Below are positions 1 through 13,043 of a DNA stretch of 64,000 nucleotides, one piece after another. The DNA is taken from NCBI GenBank assembly GCA_963082975.1, contig OY720345.1:34480611-34544610 (forward strand), in the 5' to 3' direction. The notes beneath the pieces are model-generated. The model was given only the letters and a program-made list of their open reading frames with translations, ran no database searches and was not told where the DNA came from. The DNA is from Labia minor. Lineage: Eukaryota > Arthropoda > Insecta > Dermaptera > Spongiphoridae. How positions within the stretch are numbered: position 1 is the stretch's first letter; every line of letters begins with the position of its first letter. The position numbers and the translations under genes are program-made.

Positions 1-94
1 TTAGGATTAGTTAATAAATAATTTATCTCTAAAATATATTCAAATGTTTTCATATTTATGCATATCTTTGTATCTATTCATATCCATGTAGGAG

Positions 95-247
95 ATGACG
101 AATAATTATTCGCCCGCACCTTTTCCATTCGACGAATGTGCCTTAAGGAGCTGTCATCCTATTCTCCTTATTTGTCTGTTCGTTACTCTCCATCAGAAAT
201 ACTGCCCTAAGGACGTATTCCCCATGACCATAGATAATTTTGGATAA
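95..247 (+). CDS. small ORF, unknown, 50 codons
   Basis: ATG-initiated frame of 50 residues ending in TAA, lying in a GC-richer patch (about 100-235) inside AT-rich DNA. The product would have a hydrophobic stretch (ILLICLFVTL) near residues 23-32 and several Cys, and no motif I recognise. Upstream and downstream are AT-rich with no visible partner gene. It may be an exon fragment or chance; the only support is composition and open frame. Confidence 0.12.
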   Translation: MTNNYSPAPFPFDECALRSCHPILLICLFVTLHQKYCPKDVFPMTIDNFG

Positions 248-380
248 GTTAAATATTTAGTTTTGTTGAAGCTCGAGTCATATATATATTTATAACATGA
301 TTATTTTTCATAGAATTACCAGAACCTTATAAGTAGATAGCAAGACACCTATTTTGGATTAATCTTTTACAAAATTTCAA

Positions 381-582
381 ATTATTAAGGGAATTTTTAT
401 TAAAAGACCACATTATTTGTATAAAATTATTTATTAAATTAAAATAATTATTAAATTAAAATAATTTTATTAAATTAAAATAATTATTAAATTAAAATAA
501 TTTTATTAAATTAAAATAATTATTAAATTAAAATAATTTTATACAAATAATGTGGTCTTTTAATAAAAATTCCCTTAATAAT
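381..582. repeat. 51-bp perfect inverted repeat enclosing a 3x36-bp minisatellite
   Basis: The left arm 381-431 and right arm 532-582 are exact reverse complements over 51 bases. The interior 433-540 is three exact head-to-tail copies of a 36-bp unit (433-468, 469-504, 505-540), each itself made of a 17-bp and a 19-bp variant of the same A/T motif. The structure could be a MITE-like foldback element whose arms begin with ATTATTAAGGG. Both arms are identical, so it is either young or kept identical by gene conversion. I do not recognise the family. Confidence 0.85.
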
Positions 583-707
583 ATCAAAATAACCACAAAA
601 GCTTTAATAAAAAATTTCAAATATTTTTAATATTTAGATCTACTGAATCGTTATTCCCAATTAGTAGAGATTAATCCTGAGTATATTACTATTATAAGAA
701 AAAAAAT

Positions 708-1265
708 CTGGAGTGTCTCCAATCGCAAATTCGAATATATTATATTTAAATTAAATTATAAATTGAAATTAATAAATAATATTTATTAAACCAGCGCGTG
801 TTTGGCTCTTTGTTGATGGCACCACGTCACGTGCTGGCACATGATTGCCAGTCAACGTGTTAAAAAATTAATCTGGAACTTTTAGCGATTCAATCAAGCT
901 GAAATTCTATATATAGCAGTTTTATACAATTTTCAATCATGTGAAAAACTATCAAACATATATCTTTATTTTTACTGTCAGTTTAGAGGAAAAAAATGAA
1001 AACGTGATAGGTAATGGTCCTCTTTTGAATGAGCTACATTTCTCAAAAGTTGATAGAAAACTACGAATTTTGAATAATGCCTGAATACCAAATTTCATTA
1101 TTTTAGCTCAAATCGTTTTTGGGTAATCTTGTCTACACACACACACAGACATTTTTCTCAACCTAAGTGGAAAATGACTCAGGGACCTTCAAATCGTATA
1201 AAAATATCAAAATCTCGACATCGAAAATTTTCATGATCGCAATACTATCTCTGGCGAGATAGTAA
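708..1265 (-). mobile_element. family B element, full-length (Helentron/DINE-like)
   Basis: Copy of family B, which recurs at least eight more times in this window. Read on the minus strand it has a 5' inverted repeat ACTATCTCGC-like at 1254-1263, a CA/TG microsatellite (about 1135-1148), the matching inverted repeat near 723-732 (degenerate in this copy) and the terminal hairpin region ending CTCCAG at 708. AAAAAT flanks both ends. No coding capacity is seen. The layout matches non-autonomous Helentron-associated elements; that class assignment is inference from structure. Confidence 0.75.
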
Positions 1266-1687
1266 AAATAAATATATATATAGTAATAAAAAAAAGTAAA
1301 AATTGATAAAATTAAATAACTTCATAGGATAGAAAAATTAAATATCTCTATGATCTAAGATGTAGATGAGTCAGGAGAATCGCCAAGGCCAAACGAAACC
1401 TTCATTCATATTCACATAATAATTCATCACAAATGAATTGTCAGCGAAGTTTTCAAGATAGCCATACTATACAACTTAATATAATCACATTTAAGACTAT
1501 AATAATCACTTAATATTATTAATTCTAATTTATTTTTTATTTTATTTTTTTTTTTTTCAAAATAATAATAGAAATCTCTAAATGTTAAAATGAATAAATC
1601 TGAAAGGTAAATATCATATATATAAATATTATTACATATTAAAATATATCTAAAACTTTGAAAAAAGTAATAATTTTCTTTCCTGAA

Positions 1688-1691
<4 letters not shown>

Positions 1692-1725
<34 letters not shown>
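1692..1725. repeat. (TA)n microsatellite
   Basis: Uninterrupted TA dinucleotide run. A second run lies at 1829-1857. Predicted short frames rich in Ile-Tyr around here are translations of these runs. Confidence 0.95.
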
Positions 1726-1731
<6 letters not shown>

Positions 1732-1826
1732 TATTATAATATGACATTTAATTACCTCTTCACTCGCATTGATCGCGAATTTTCAACTCAGTTGAGTGAA
1801 TAAAAGAAAAAACAAATTACGTAATA

Positions 1827-1828
<2 letters not shown>

Positions 1829-1857
<29 letters not shown>
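1829..1857. repeat. (TA)n microsatellite
   Basis: Second uninterrupted TA run about 100 bases from the previous one. Confidence 0.95.
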
Positions 1858-1859
<2 letters not shown>

Positions 1860-2040
1860 TGAGCCCGCTGTCGAAGCGATACATAGTATTTTGTTTCAGT
1901 TTGAATGTAATAGCTATATTTTATTACAATCAATTTATTAAAACCTTCAGTTTCTTTGTTTCTACTTCCTTTTTTCATTTATTTAATAAATTAATTATGT
2001 GCTAAATTGTATATATTATAATAGGATACAATACAATCAC

Positions 2041-2122
2041 ATGCCTTTAATCGCCCCTACCCAGAACCACCTCCATCCAATTCTTAATTTCTCCCAACTC
2101 CTTCCATTCAATGTCTGCCCTT
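2041..2122 (-). mobile_element. family D non-LTR retrotransposon, 3'-end fragment
   Basis: The reverse complement reads like the 3' coding end of the copies at 38.2 and 61.4 kb (stretch resembling 'ELGE..SW..V'). It is short, diverged and without start or flanking duplication that I can see. It is a relic of a 5'-truncated insertion. Confidence 0.45.
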
Positions 2123-3294
2123 GAAGTCCATAGTCTACTTGAAAAAGTTTCTCCATAAAATTTGTTCATCTATAAATATGAAATATCTATACTTATATAT
2201 TTAATTATTTAGGATTAATATTTTTATATAATTCCTATGTCAGGCCAGACATCAGACCAACAATACTTTGACCTCTGTGATATATTCCTCCATCTTCTCT
2301 ATAAAACCATTGGGAAAAATCCGGGAGAACGCTCTTAAAATCAAAATTTATAAAATGTTTCACCGATTAATTAAGAGTTATTATCACACAATGATGTATT
2401 TGTAAAATAAGAAGTAAGGGAACGCATTGTGAAAGCAAACTATTTTTTTTCATATAAGTTTTTATTTTTTGTTATTCTTACTATACAAAATATTAACGAA
2501 CACAAAAAAAAATTCTAACAGTAGATTTAAGTGGGAGTTGTCGGGACATGAAACGCGTTCCGGTTGTGACAAAAGGTAAGGGAACGTCGTTCCCCCGCGT
2601 TCCCCAATACTCCACTGGTTATTATAGCCAAAAATTGAATTTTTAAAACAAATAAAAATAAAAAAGTAGTTAAAAATAAATAAATTTATATATGTTTCAA
2701 TTTTTAAATAATACTTTTAATAAAATTAAATAAATTTAAAAAAATATTTTAAATTAAAATAAATAATATAAATGTCATGTTATAATAAAATTTAATAATA
2801 CTTCTTAGCAATAAATTTGTAGCTTTAAAAACATTAAATCAAATTTTTTTTACCGATAGAGAAGATTTCTTCAATGACAAAATTATAAAATTTGCTTCAA
2901 AATGAAATACGAGTAGTTATTAAATAAAATGGCGCTTATTTGAACTAAAGGGAAGAATCCTAAAAATGCCAAAAATCAGTGTCGAAATAACGCTCAGAAC
3001 TTTTTGCTTAATTCATTATTATATTATATTAATTTAGTTTATAAAAGCTATTATTATAAAAAAAAAACAGGATCATTTATACACATATATTTGTCAAAAA
3101 ATCGATTAAGAAAATAAAATATATAGAAAAAGAAAGTATATTTGATAAAATTAAAAAGTAGGCTAATCACATGGGATGGAATTTAAAGAGTTAAACATTT
3201 TAATAGGCAATAAATATTTATTAATATTTCAAGTAGATAGAATAAAAAAATGAATCATTTAATTAGATTAATGGAAATTTTTGAAATATTTCAG

Positions 3295-3493
3295 GCTTGT
3301 CTATGAAATGTTTGAAACCGGCCTAATGAATAATATAAATAAATATTTGTCTAATACGACTGACGTTGCCGGCTGTGATGTCATTGTCTCAATCAATTCA
3401 CGTTATTCGTGTTCAGCTACGATAAATAAATTAGCATCAAATCGAATGGTGAGAATAACAAAAAGAGCAACACGACCGGCCTTTGTGGCCTAA
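3295..3493 (+). CDS. candidate terminal exon, unknown product
   Basis: A good 3' splice acceptor (TTTTGAAATATTTCAG) ends at 3294 and is followed by 66 open codons to TAA at 3491-3493. The frame shows a strong purine-first codon bias (many GNN/ANN codons), as real coding DNA does, in a region otherwise AT-rich. The product contains TTDVAGCDVIVSINSRYSC and a basic tail (RMVRITKRATRP). No family recognised and no upstream exon identified. A chance open frame is possible. Confidence 0.3.
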
Positions 3494-3499
3494 TCCGAA

Positions 3500-6400
3500 A
3501 GTTAAAATGTCATTTTCTTCTCATCGTCTTCTCTCTTCCCCCCCCCCCCAGAAAAGTTTTCCTCTTACCACATACAGAAGCATTAATAAATGAAAATTAC
3601 TAAATCGACCGCCACTTGAAACTCAAACTCGTTGATGATTTTCAAAGAGGATTTTTGTTTATTTTTACAAACATCAATACTTCTGAAAATATCATAATTT
3701 AATGGCCTATTTCACTATTTTTACTTTCACTTATATTGAATATTACAAATATATGTAACTAATTTATAAATAAATAATAAATTAAAATTAATAAGATAAA
3801 AAAAAAAATAATTTCCAGAATAGATCTTTTCCTAATGATTTTAAGATCTTAGACTTCTATAAATCTTTTAAATTATATACACAAGTATTAATTTACATTA
3901 TTTTCTTAGTATTATTAAATCTTGTTTAGAGGGATAAGGAACAACTTGGAGAATATTTGGTTCAGCAGTTTTCCTGGAGTAAATAGGAAAAAATGAAGGA
4001 TAGAGGAAATAAAAACTCAACTTTACTGATTTCACCGAGTGAGGATGAATGATGAAAATAAAGTAAGAAGGACAACAACTGCAACTATGAGCTCAGTAGT
4101 TTATTTTTAAGACAGGTCGACAAGCCATTAATTTCTGTTCTTGGTAAGTAGTTGTTTGACGTTTAAGTTAGACTATTCGTCAGTTTTCCACAATATCCTC
4201 TATTGATGGATTTAATAACTGTTATAATCAATATGTAAGTGGAATATACCTAGGTATGAATGAAGTTTATCTTCATTAAGTACCATTATCTATTTGTTCA
4301 GCCAGTCTAATTGTTGTAACAAAATTAGAATTTGGGCAAGAATAGAAGTCTTATCAACGTTAACTTACTTAACCGATGGTAAATGACCTGAATAAATGAA
4401 TAGTATTTCCAGGACGGTCTCTTCTGAGTGTAATCAACATAGAATATTCGGCAGGTCCTCGGAAAGTTCTGTCGAGTAAAAAGTAAGGTCCTTTGGGTAA
4501 ATCGTCTAAAAAGTGCTTCACCCCAATTAACGTCTAAAAATACTGCTGAGCAGTAACCATCTCGAAATTGTCTCTAATCACATCTTCCACTCTACTCTAC
4601 GTACACATACGAATAAATTAGAATTATTTTAAGAGTAGAAGCCTTAGCACTCGTCACACTAGTAGTAATGAGGTTTAGTTTATTCTGTTTTCAGTTATAT
4701 CATCATAGTTTCAAATTCAGTTGTTAGGAAATATGGGAATTTTCAGTCAAAAGTATTGTCATAACTCAGGAGTAAATAAGGATTGGATGTTGGGTGTATT
4801 TATGAATTTCAGAATATGATTTTCATTTGTCATTTTCATTGTGTAACGTCTCTGACAAAGAAATTTGTATTTAATAAGAGCCTTGTAGCGTGTGAGCAAC
4901 CCTTATAATTAGCAGGATATTACATAGGATGCAAAGAGTTCTCATTTTTTTTAAAAAATCGGAAATGGATGGATTTTGAAATAACATTTGGTATTCCCGT
5001 TATTTTAGCATCTAGTGCCACTTTTCATGGTCTAATGCTAGACAATGTACTTACACATTATAAATTATTATATATACCTAACTACATAATATTACATTAT
5101 ATAATTACATTGATTTGATGTTTACCTACTTAATTTTTTCATCAACTTTCCATCGTATATTTATTTAATTAATAATTATGTTTTTTTTTCTTGATTTAGT
5201 ATAATGATTAAAAAAAACATCATTAGAAGACTTAAATTGAAAAAATAATCTTCATAGATATCCTGTTTAAAAATAAAAATATCAAATTGAATGGTCAATG
5301 GTGTGAATTTATTTTAGTCATTTCCTGATCGTTATTCTTATTTCGAAATTGAACCCATATATTACCACTTAACAAAAAAAAAAAAAACTAAATAAAAATT
5401 TGAAATTTAAAATATTGTTACATACATACATAAAGTTTGTGATGATTTTCATTTGTTCAGATATTGATAAGACGTCGAAATCGATTATATAATTTAGAAT
5501 TTCAGGTTCTTCGACCTCGGAACCAACTCACCATATTATAATAATAATAATAATTTGAAAGAGAATAATTTAAAAACAAAATATTCTAAACGAATTTGTT
5601 AAACAGAGAGCTTCTTGTTTGTAACCATCTTATATTAGCCATTCAATGATTCTCATCTTGATATTGTTTATTATACAAATTTGTTTTATAATCTAAGTCA
5701 ACAAAAGTAGAACGCATATGATTATACCATAAATGGAACTTTTCGAAACAATTTCATTTAGAATGCAAAAAATATTTGGTTGGTATTTGTCATAGTTTTA
5801 AAATATTTCTCCTTCATTATCATTTTTAAATATTTAAATTAATTTTTGGCTAGTATAATTTATATAAAATATTTTATGTGAAAATTAACATCTATTATTT
5901 ATTAATTTAATTCACTATGTTTATGAATTTATATTTTTATAAAAATTATTAGATATTATTAATAGCACGCAATTACAAATTGCATTTCTTATTATATATC
6001 AAATAAACTAACAATTTTGTCTAAAAAATTAAATGTAAAAATACAATTTTCATTTAAAAAATATATTATTATTAATCTAAATTGTTTTTCTTTGAATATT
6101 ACTCTACAAATTTAAAAAATAAAATTTTTAATACAGATATCTTTTCACTCATGCTGATATCTATTGTGCATTTTCATTATATACCTATTCTTTTTTATCA
6201 ATTATTTTACAAAATCGTTTTGTTTAATAAAATAAATCATGGTTACGTATTTCATATTTAACAAATTTTATAAAAAAATAAAATTAAAATTGATATTCGA
6301 AGGCATAAATTGATCGTAAGATTTTCTAGTCCTGAGGAAGGGTACCCGAAACACCGAGAGAAATCTAATAAAATTTTGCATTTTTATTTAAATCTATGCC

Positions 6401-9038
6401 TATACCTAAATTTTCTATTCAAAAATATTGAAGCCATAAAAACATCATGTTATTGTATAAATACTTTAATCAAAATGTATAAAAATATAGAAATATCTAA
6501 AGTTTGAAAAACTAAATCAAAAATTGAATTAAAACAATTTTGAACTCCAATACCCTTAACATATTTTAATAGATATGAAGAAAATGATTTTAAAAATTTT
6601 CTTACACTGTTATAAAGTAGTAAAGAAAAACTGAATATTAATTTTTTATCATTTTTATATAAAAAAATATGTTAAGTTTTATTCATGTTAAAATTTTTTT
6701 AATTACTAATTTATTAAACCGTATGTATAGTAATAAATTTCAAAACATGTTCATGTCAAAGTTTTATGGTCAAATATTCAGAAAGGGTCATTTTGTTTTT
6801 CCTTTCAAGTTCATCAGTAAACTAATTAATGATCATTTGTTCATTATTTGATTTCTTCAGTTAGACAGTTCTGAGAACATTTTTATATTTATATTTGAAG
6901 AATTAAGGAGAAAAAATAAATTACTATAATTATATTGAAAAAAAAACTTTCTAATAAATAAAAACACACATGAAACAATTAGTATATATTACAAATATTT
7001 TTATTTTTAACAAGATATCAGAAAATTAGTAAAAGAGTTATTGAGGATATTATTACTACCTACATATATAATATATCTATAAATAAACAATACACAAATT
7101 TATAAGAGGAAAAATTTTGATGTTTAAAATATATTTTTATTGTATGTTATATTTATTACACAAAAAAAATACTACTCAATTAACAGGTAAAACTACTGTA
7201 GGATAGCTTGGAATTTGGTAAAAAAAAAATACGAACTCGTCTTAATGAAAGATCGTGAAGAAAACCAATTAATAAAGTTTCAAAATTATACTCTTACGCT
7301 TGAAATATGATTTGGGAAAAATGAGGACAATTTAAATATAAAAAAAATGAACAAATTCATATTGGAGAGTGACAGATTAGGTGAATGATTTAAAAACTTA
7401 AAAAAAATTGTTGTTAATAATTTATATATTATTAAAAAATACTTTGAAAGAGGAATATTAATTAAAAATAATATTTAAAAGTAAAATATTAATAAATTAT
7501 AAAAAAAAATGATTTAAAGGATAGATTAGAAAATTAAGATTTGAGTTAGAAAAAAGGGTAAATAAAATTTTACTGAAAAATTTAATATCGTATATATTAA
7601 AAAAACATTTTTCACTTATAAGATATAATTATTTAAATATTTTTTTTTTAACTTTTATAATTAAAAGTGAATTTTTTACAATTATACATGGCTAAATCTA
7701 TGTATAAATTCATGATGATGGATAATGGGGAGAGAGGAAGAATCTTGATAATGTTCAAAAATTTTCAGTATATTTTTAAAATAATAATCTAGTTGTTTAA
7801 TCAGTGGGAAGGGGGGGGTGAAGAAAATGTATTTATAACTTTCTCTGTATGATTTATGTCTTTTTTTGTCTTCCTAATCATCTGCAACAATGTTTTAAGT
7901 TCTATTTTTACTTTTCAATTTATAATAAAATAATTTTTACGTTCACATAGATTTTATCTTTAAACTTTAATTTTTGATTTAGTTGAATATATTATATACA
8001 AATATATTTACTTCATTTTACATATTATTAAATAATATAACATGTATTTTTTGTTATTTTATTTTTATTTATAGTTATTAATTACTAATTATTTTAATAG
8101 TTTTGAATTAATATTTGTGTATATTTGATCATAATTTCTTGACAATTACAAAAGGTTTTGTATTTTGATTAGAATAAACAAACATTGATTATAAAATAAA
8201 TTTTAAAATAGAGCCAATGAATTTTAAATAGAACAAAAAGAAGGAGCAAAATAAACAGTGTTTCCATTTGTCAATCTTTCAGTTTCTTATATTCAATTTT
8301 CATAAGTTTATAATTAATTTAGAATAAGAAAATGATCTTCGACAAATTTCTTCTTATCTACACAAAAATTATCTTTTTTTTTATAAATCTATTGACAACT
8401 AAATCATTAACAGATGAAGAATAAAAATAATATAATTATATTAATTATATTGATTAGATACCGATTCATCAATAAATTATACTCCTAATATAAGTGTACA
8501 TAAAAAATTTTAAAATTAACAAAAAAATAAAAGAAGAAATAATTCATGATTTTTTTATAATTTTTATTGAAATATCCCATATCATCTATGTAGACTCTAA
8601 AATAATAAAAGATTTGAAACATTTTTAGAATTAATGTAATTTGTAGTCTAATTAATTTGGTTTTGGCATTTTATCTAAGCATATTACCAAAATAAAATTT
8701 TTACTCACATCAGATCAATAAATAATCAAATCCATCAAAATCTCAATTTTTTGTCATATTTCAATAACAAATAAATTATTAAATAAATAAAAATATGTTA
8801 ACCAAACTAAATACAATTAATAAAATATAAAATTGTCTAAAATAAATCAAATTATTCACAATTTTTTAAACTATTACGACTTAAATTAGTGATTACATAA
8901 TTTAACTTTATGCAATTTTTAAATTTAACAAAAATCATATTGTCATTTATTTTTAGACAATTTATTATACAACCAAATAAATTCAATTGTAGAATTAGAA
9001 AAATTATTTTATTAAATCCATATGATATTCAGTTATGT

Positions 9039-9075
<37 letters not shown>

Positions 9076-9660
9076 ATTATTAGTAAATTATTAAAAACCA
9101 TTATAGTTAATTACAAATAATAATGGATCATTAATAAACATTATTTTCTAATTTCAAAATTTATGTAGATTTTTTTAAAAGCTAAAATTATTATTATTAT
9201 TATTATTATTATTAAGAGCACATAATTCACAAAGGTATTAGTGAAATTCATCATTCATTATTATTTATTAGAGTAAAAGTAAATACCATTTTTCTGACTC
9301 CAATATCAGATATTAAAAATAATAATGAAGTCAAATTAATTACTGTAATATAAACTGTGAAAAGTTTTACTAGGCATTTTGTAGTCCTAAAATTATTTCA
9401 TTTTGCATTCAAGGAGGATTTTTAATTATTTTAGGAAATCAAGAAATGATGGCGCAAATAAGAGCTGCTGTTAATAATGTTTTTAAAATGAAGAAAAGAA
9501 AAATACAAGAATAAAATAACGTTTATGTTTTTTAGATGTTTAATTACAAAACAAGAAATCTCAACACTTGAAATTATTGAGTTGTGCATAAATTTGCCAA
9601 TAAACCAGGCTTTGCTGTACTTAATGACGCTTCATTTTTCTTAGACGATGATCTTTTTAG
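3500..9660. other. AT-rich intergenic or intronic stretch, no gene supported
   Basis: Almost entirely A/T-rich sequence with homopolymer runs and short microsatellites (TA at 9044-9071, TTA at 9187-9215, a C run near 3540). Short frames at 6310-6507 and 6669-6851 are Ile/Leu/Lys/Asn-rich and look like chance, although 6325-6365 (CCTGAGGAAGGGTACCCG) resembles a motif seen near the ends of some retroelements. The 4.1-4.6 kb part is slightly GC-richer but shows no convincing frame. Confidence 0.6.
9044..9071. repeat. (TA)n microsatellite
   Basis: Uninterrupted TA run; a (TTA)n run follows at about 9187-9215. Confidence 0.95.
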
Positions 9661-9665
9661 TTTAA

Positions 9666-9857
9666 CATTATTATAAACGACCCTTTTTTGTCCCTCGTGA
9701 TCATTCGCTTCAAGAATGGATCAACGCTGCGGATGAATGCGCCTCGAATGATCGTCACGAGAGTAGAGTATCTCACAAACATAAAAATCTGATTGCCTAT
9801 ATTAACACCTCCTCTTTAATATATCTAATAAATATGTACATCATCAAACTGCATTAG
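9666..9857 (+). CDS. coding-like open frame without start, unknown
   Basis: Sixty-three open codons between stops in a GC-richer patch. The core reads VPRDHSLQEWINAADECAS with strong purine-first codon bias. There is no ATG until near the end, so it would have to be an exon or a decayed ORF, and no convincing acceptor is seen. The minus strand is also open in the same codon register (residues such as TLVTIIRGAFIRSVDPFLKR), so the strand is uncertain. The inner part also forms an imperfect inverted repeat (CGTGATCATTCG against CGAATGATCGTCACG). Confidence 0.22.
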   Translation, partial: HYYKRPFFVPRDHSLQEWINAADECASNDRHESRVSHKHKNLIAYINTSSLIYLINMYIIKLH

Positions 9858-10334
9858 AAGCGTTAGATTTAAAATTTTGGTTTATTTTAAGTTTAGAATC
9901 TATTGAAATAAATAATAACTAAAAATAAAATCTAATCTATAAGATATCATAGGTAAATTAAAATCTATAATAAATAATAATAAATAAATCATAAATATAG
10001 ATAATTAGTTTAGGTTTGATAATCTCAAACATATCAAGAAATTTTTAATATTTCTCAAAATATCAATTTCTTGCGAGAATATAATGAGTATTTAAAAGGA
10101 ATTATTAGTTGGAAATTTTTTTTCTATTTTCAACTTATATACTTCTCAAATAATACAAAAAAAAATGTGCTTCAACTACAATAATGCTTTTGTGTGATAC
10201 ACATATTTTTATTTTCTTAAAATATAATCAATATACCTATATATCTTTTACTTTTATTATCATTAAATGATAAAAATGGATCAAAAAAAAGACATTTATT
10301 TTTTTAGTATTTATTTTAGAATACCTGTAAATAA

Positions 10335-10490
10335 GTACTACATCGTCTTTCCATTTCATGCAATGATAGTGAGGATGCGTTCATCAGTTTCTCAGATAAA
10401 AAGATTCCACACTCGAACCAGTCCCTCAAATGGTTAAGTCATAAATGCCATTTTCGGCCTGGCGGCAGCGACTTTCTATCTTTTCCTTGA
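10335..10490 (+). CDS. coding-like open frame, unknown
   Basis: Fifty-one open codons ending in TGA, with core SEDAFISFSDKKIPHSNQSL and a short Gly-rich tail (RPGGSDF). Codon composition is coding-like and the patch is GC-richer than its surroundings. No ATG and no good splice acceptor in frame. It lies just upstream of a family A element. Candidate exon relic only. Confidence 0.2.
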   Translation, partial: VLHRLSISCNDSEDAFISFSDKKIPHSNQSLKWLSHKCHFRPGGSDFLSFP

Positions 10491-10748
10491 TGTATGTCTT
10501 TTCATAAGGATATATATCTTGTTCCCTGTGCTAACTATACTTTTATCTTTTAGAAAACAATTTTTTTTTTATGTCCAAACAGGTAATCGAGAGAATTTTA
10601 ACAGAAAGAGTTTCTAGAAATTTAAACATACGACAACACAATGAAAATAAAATGGTTCATAATCTTCCATATATTTATTTGATCTTTAAATATTCATATA
10701 AGAATTATAATAATTCTCTTAAAAAATATGCCACAAATAAGAAATAAT

Positions 10749-11377
10749 AAGTTGACCTGTGGCCAGGTCCGAACCGACCGACGTTTTGAAGTAAATTAAT
10801 TTCCAGCTACAGAAACAATATCAAATAATTTTAATATATCTATTAATGTAATAAAAACAGATATGGATACATAAATAATAAATATAAACATTTTTAATTT
10901 TATTTTATTTATAATATATATGCAAGACCAGGCTGTGACGTCATGAATGGCTGGATGACGTCATATAATTTTAAATCAAGAAAAAACTAATAAATATGAT
11001 TTTTCTCGAGGATAAAACCAATACAAAGTGCATGATTCGTGGTGATATATAATATAAAAAAATTTCCTTTGGTGTGAAAATAACCCTTTCCTTCCTATCG
11101 TCGATCGCTAATACTACCACTTCCGGTTTCCGGAATTGCACCAAAAGTTGATCAATTCATCCCACTGATGCATTAAGTAAATATACCAAATTTCATCAAA
11201 ATCCGTTGAGCCGTTCAGGCTGTACACCTCTATACGGACGGACGGACGGACGGACAGACATCATGCTAAAAATACTTTTTCTGTTAAGAAAATGCATGAT
11301 TCGTAGAGATATGTAAAAATCTCCACATTTGAAATTTGGTGTGAAAACAATACCTCCCTTACTATCGTCTGTCGGTA
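10749..11377 (-). mobile_element. family A element, full-length (Helentron/DINE-like)
   Basis: One of four near-complete copies. On the minus strand the element begins at the TACCGACAGACG end (11377), passes a TCCG/TCTG microsatellite (about 11235-11260), reaches the inverted repeat at 10773-10783 (ACCGACCGACG on +) and ends after a perfect hairpin GACCTG-TGGC-CAGGTC (10754-10769). Next to the microsatellite sits the motif ACGGATTTTGATGAAATT. No coding capacity. Subterminal inverted repeats, an internal microsatellite and a 3' hairpin are the known layout of Helentron-associated elements such as DINE-1. Confidence 0.8.
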
Positions 11378-13019
11378 TAAAAATTTATGAAGGTATACAA
11401 ATTAAAACAGATTGCATACATTCAAATTAAAAAAAATATATTAATAAAATTTTCATTTAATGATTTGATAATTTTTAATTTATTTAATGAAATAAAAATT
11501 TTATAATTAAAGATAAATGTGAAATTACTTAAAAGTATTTATTAATAGTTTATTTTAAATTAATTTAAATATACGATAAATAAAAAACTAGATATTAAGC
11601 ACACTCTCTAATACCTATATAATGCATACCATTGTATAATATTTTAATAATAATGGATATTATTCATACATTCTAAGAATAAAATAATGAAATGTGAGTA
11701 AAACTTTTATTATATATGTATGTTTTGACGAAATTGCATTTTTATTTTATAAAAAGATTGAAAGTAAAAAATAGTTAAAGAGATTTATTATTATATTTTT
11801 TAAAGGAAATTTTCAGTTTAAAAATATCATTAAATAATTTTTTAGAATGTTAATATTATTTTTGATTTGTTTTTGATTTGGATTTAGTGATTTTCATATT
11901 CAGTCGAGAGGTGGACGGTCTGACCATTGGCTCTCTTCTTTTATCTCACACTAGTGATCTAATAATAATGTTTTACAATTTTTTATTTCTTCTGAGATAT
12001 TATAAAATAAACTGAAACTTCATTAATTAATTTCAAAAAATAAAAATATAATTTTTTTATTAATTGACTTATTAATTAATTAATTCTGATGAAATTGCAA
12101 ACACTTGAAAACAAATTAAACATAATAATTTACGTGTTTAGTCAAAATTCATTATGGGATATGTTATGGCCATTTTATTTGTTGATTTAGGAATAATAGG
12201 ATTTTTCCTCTTTGTGTACTTTAAGTACACAATCAACTTTTTTTCATTAAATTAAATTAATTACTCGTAAAAATAAAAACAAATATATATCTTTTAAGAA
12301 AGGTTCTTTCTTATATATATATATAATATATTCTTAAAGAACATATATATATAAAATGAATTTATAATTTCTGAGAGTTTCATATTAATAATATATAGTA
12401 AGATTAATAATTTTTTTACAAATCATAAATAAATATATAAATAATGATAATTTGATTAATATGATGGAAAAATAGAAAATATATTTTTATTAAATTTCAT
12501 ACAATTTTAAATTATGCATATATAGGAAATATTAAATTATTTTAATTCAAGTTGGATTAAGCGCCTGGAGTTTATGCAACATAAATTTAATATTTTTGAT
12601 TCTATTTCCTTAAACCTATCATATTATGCAGAATAAATTTTGAAAAAAAATATTGAATCATTATTTTGATCTTTTTTTTATAAAATAAAAAATATTGGAT
12701 TCTAGTTGAATCTATAAAATATTTCAAATTTGAAAAATAGTAATGTGTATCTATAAGCAGCCTGTTTATAACAGGTGTAAATAGAATAAAACATAAACGA
12801 ATAGCTCTTGACCAGGAAATTATTTTAATCATGAGTTTACAAACAGTATTAATCGCAAGAAAAGATGATGTACTAGCCTAATATAAAAACCTGTAAGTAA
12901 CAAGCATGACTTGTTAAAGAAAGGTTTTAATAAACTTTTACTAATAGAATGTGATTTATATGCAAAATAAAAGAACATAAAACAGAGATATAAAGTGCTG
13001 TTATTAAAATAGAAGTAAA

Positions 13020-13043
13020 TATATATATATATATATATATATA
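13020..13043. repeat. (TA)n microsatellite
   Basis: Uninterrupted TA run within AT-rich DNA that shows no gene. Confidence 0.95.

Noticed and set aside
1427-2005. Frames with long Ile-Tyr runs on both strands
   Set aside because: They are translations of (TA)n microsatellites, with no other coding evidence.
12602-12832. Minus-strand 76-codon ATG frame
   Set aside because: AT-rich, Ile/Phe/Tyr/Lys-rich after the first 30 codons, with no splice or regulatory support.
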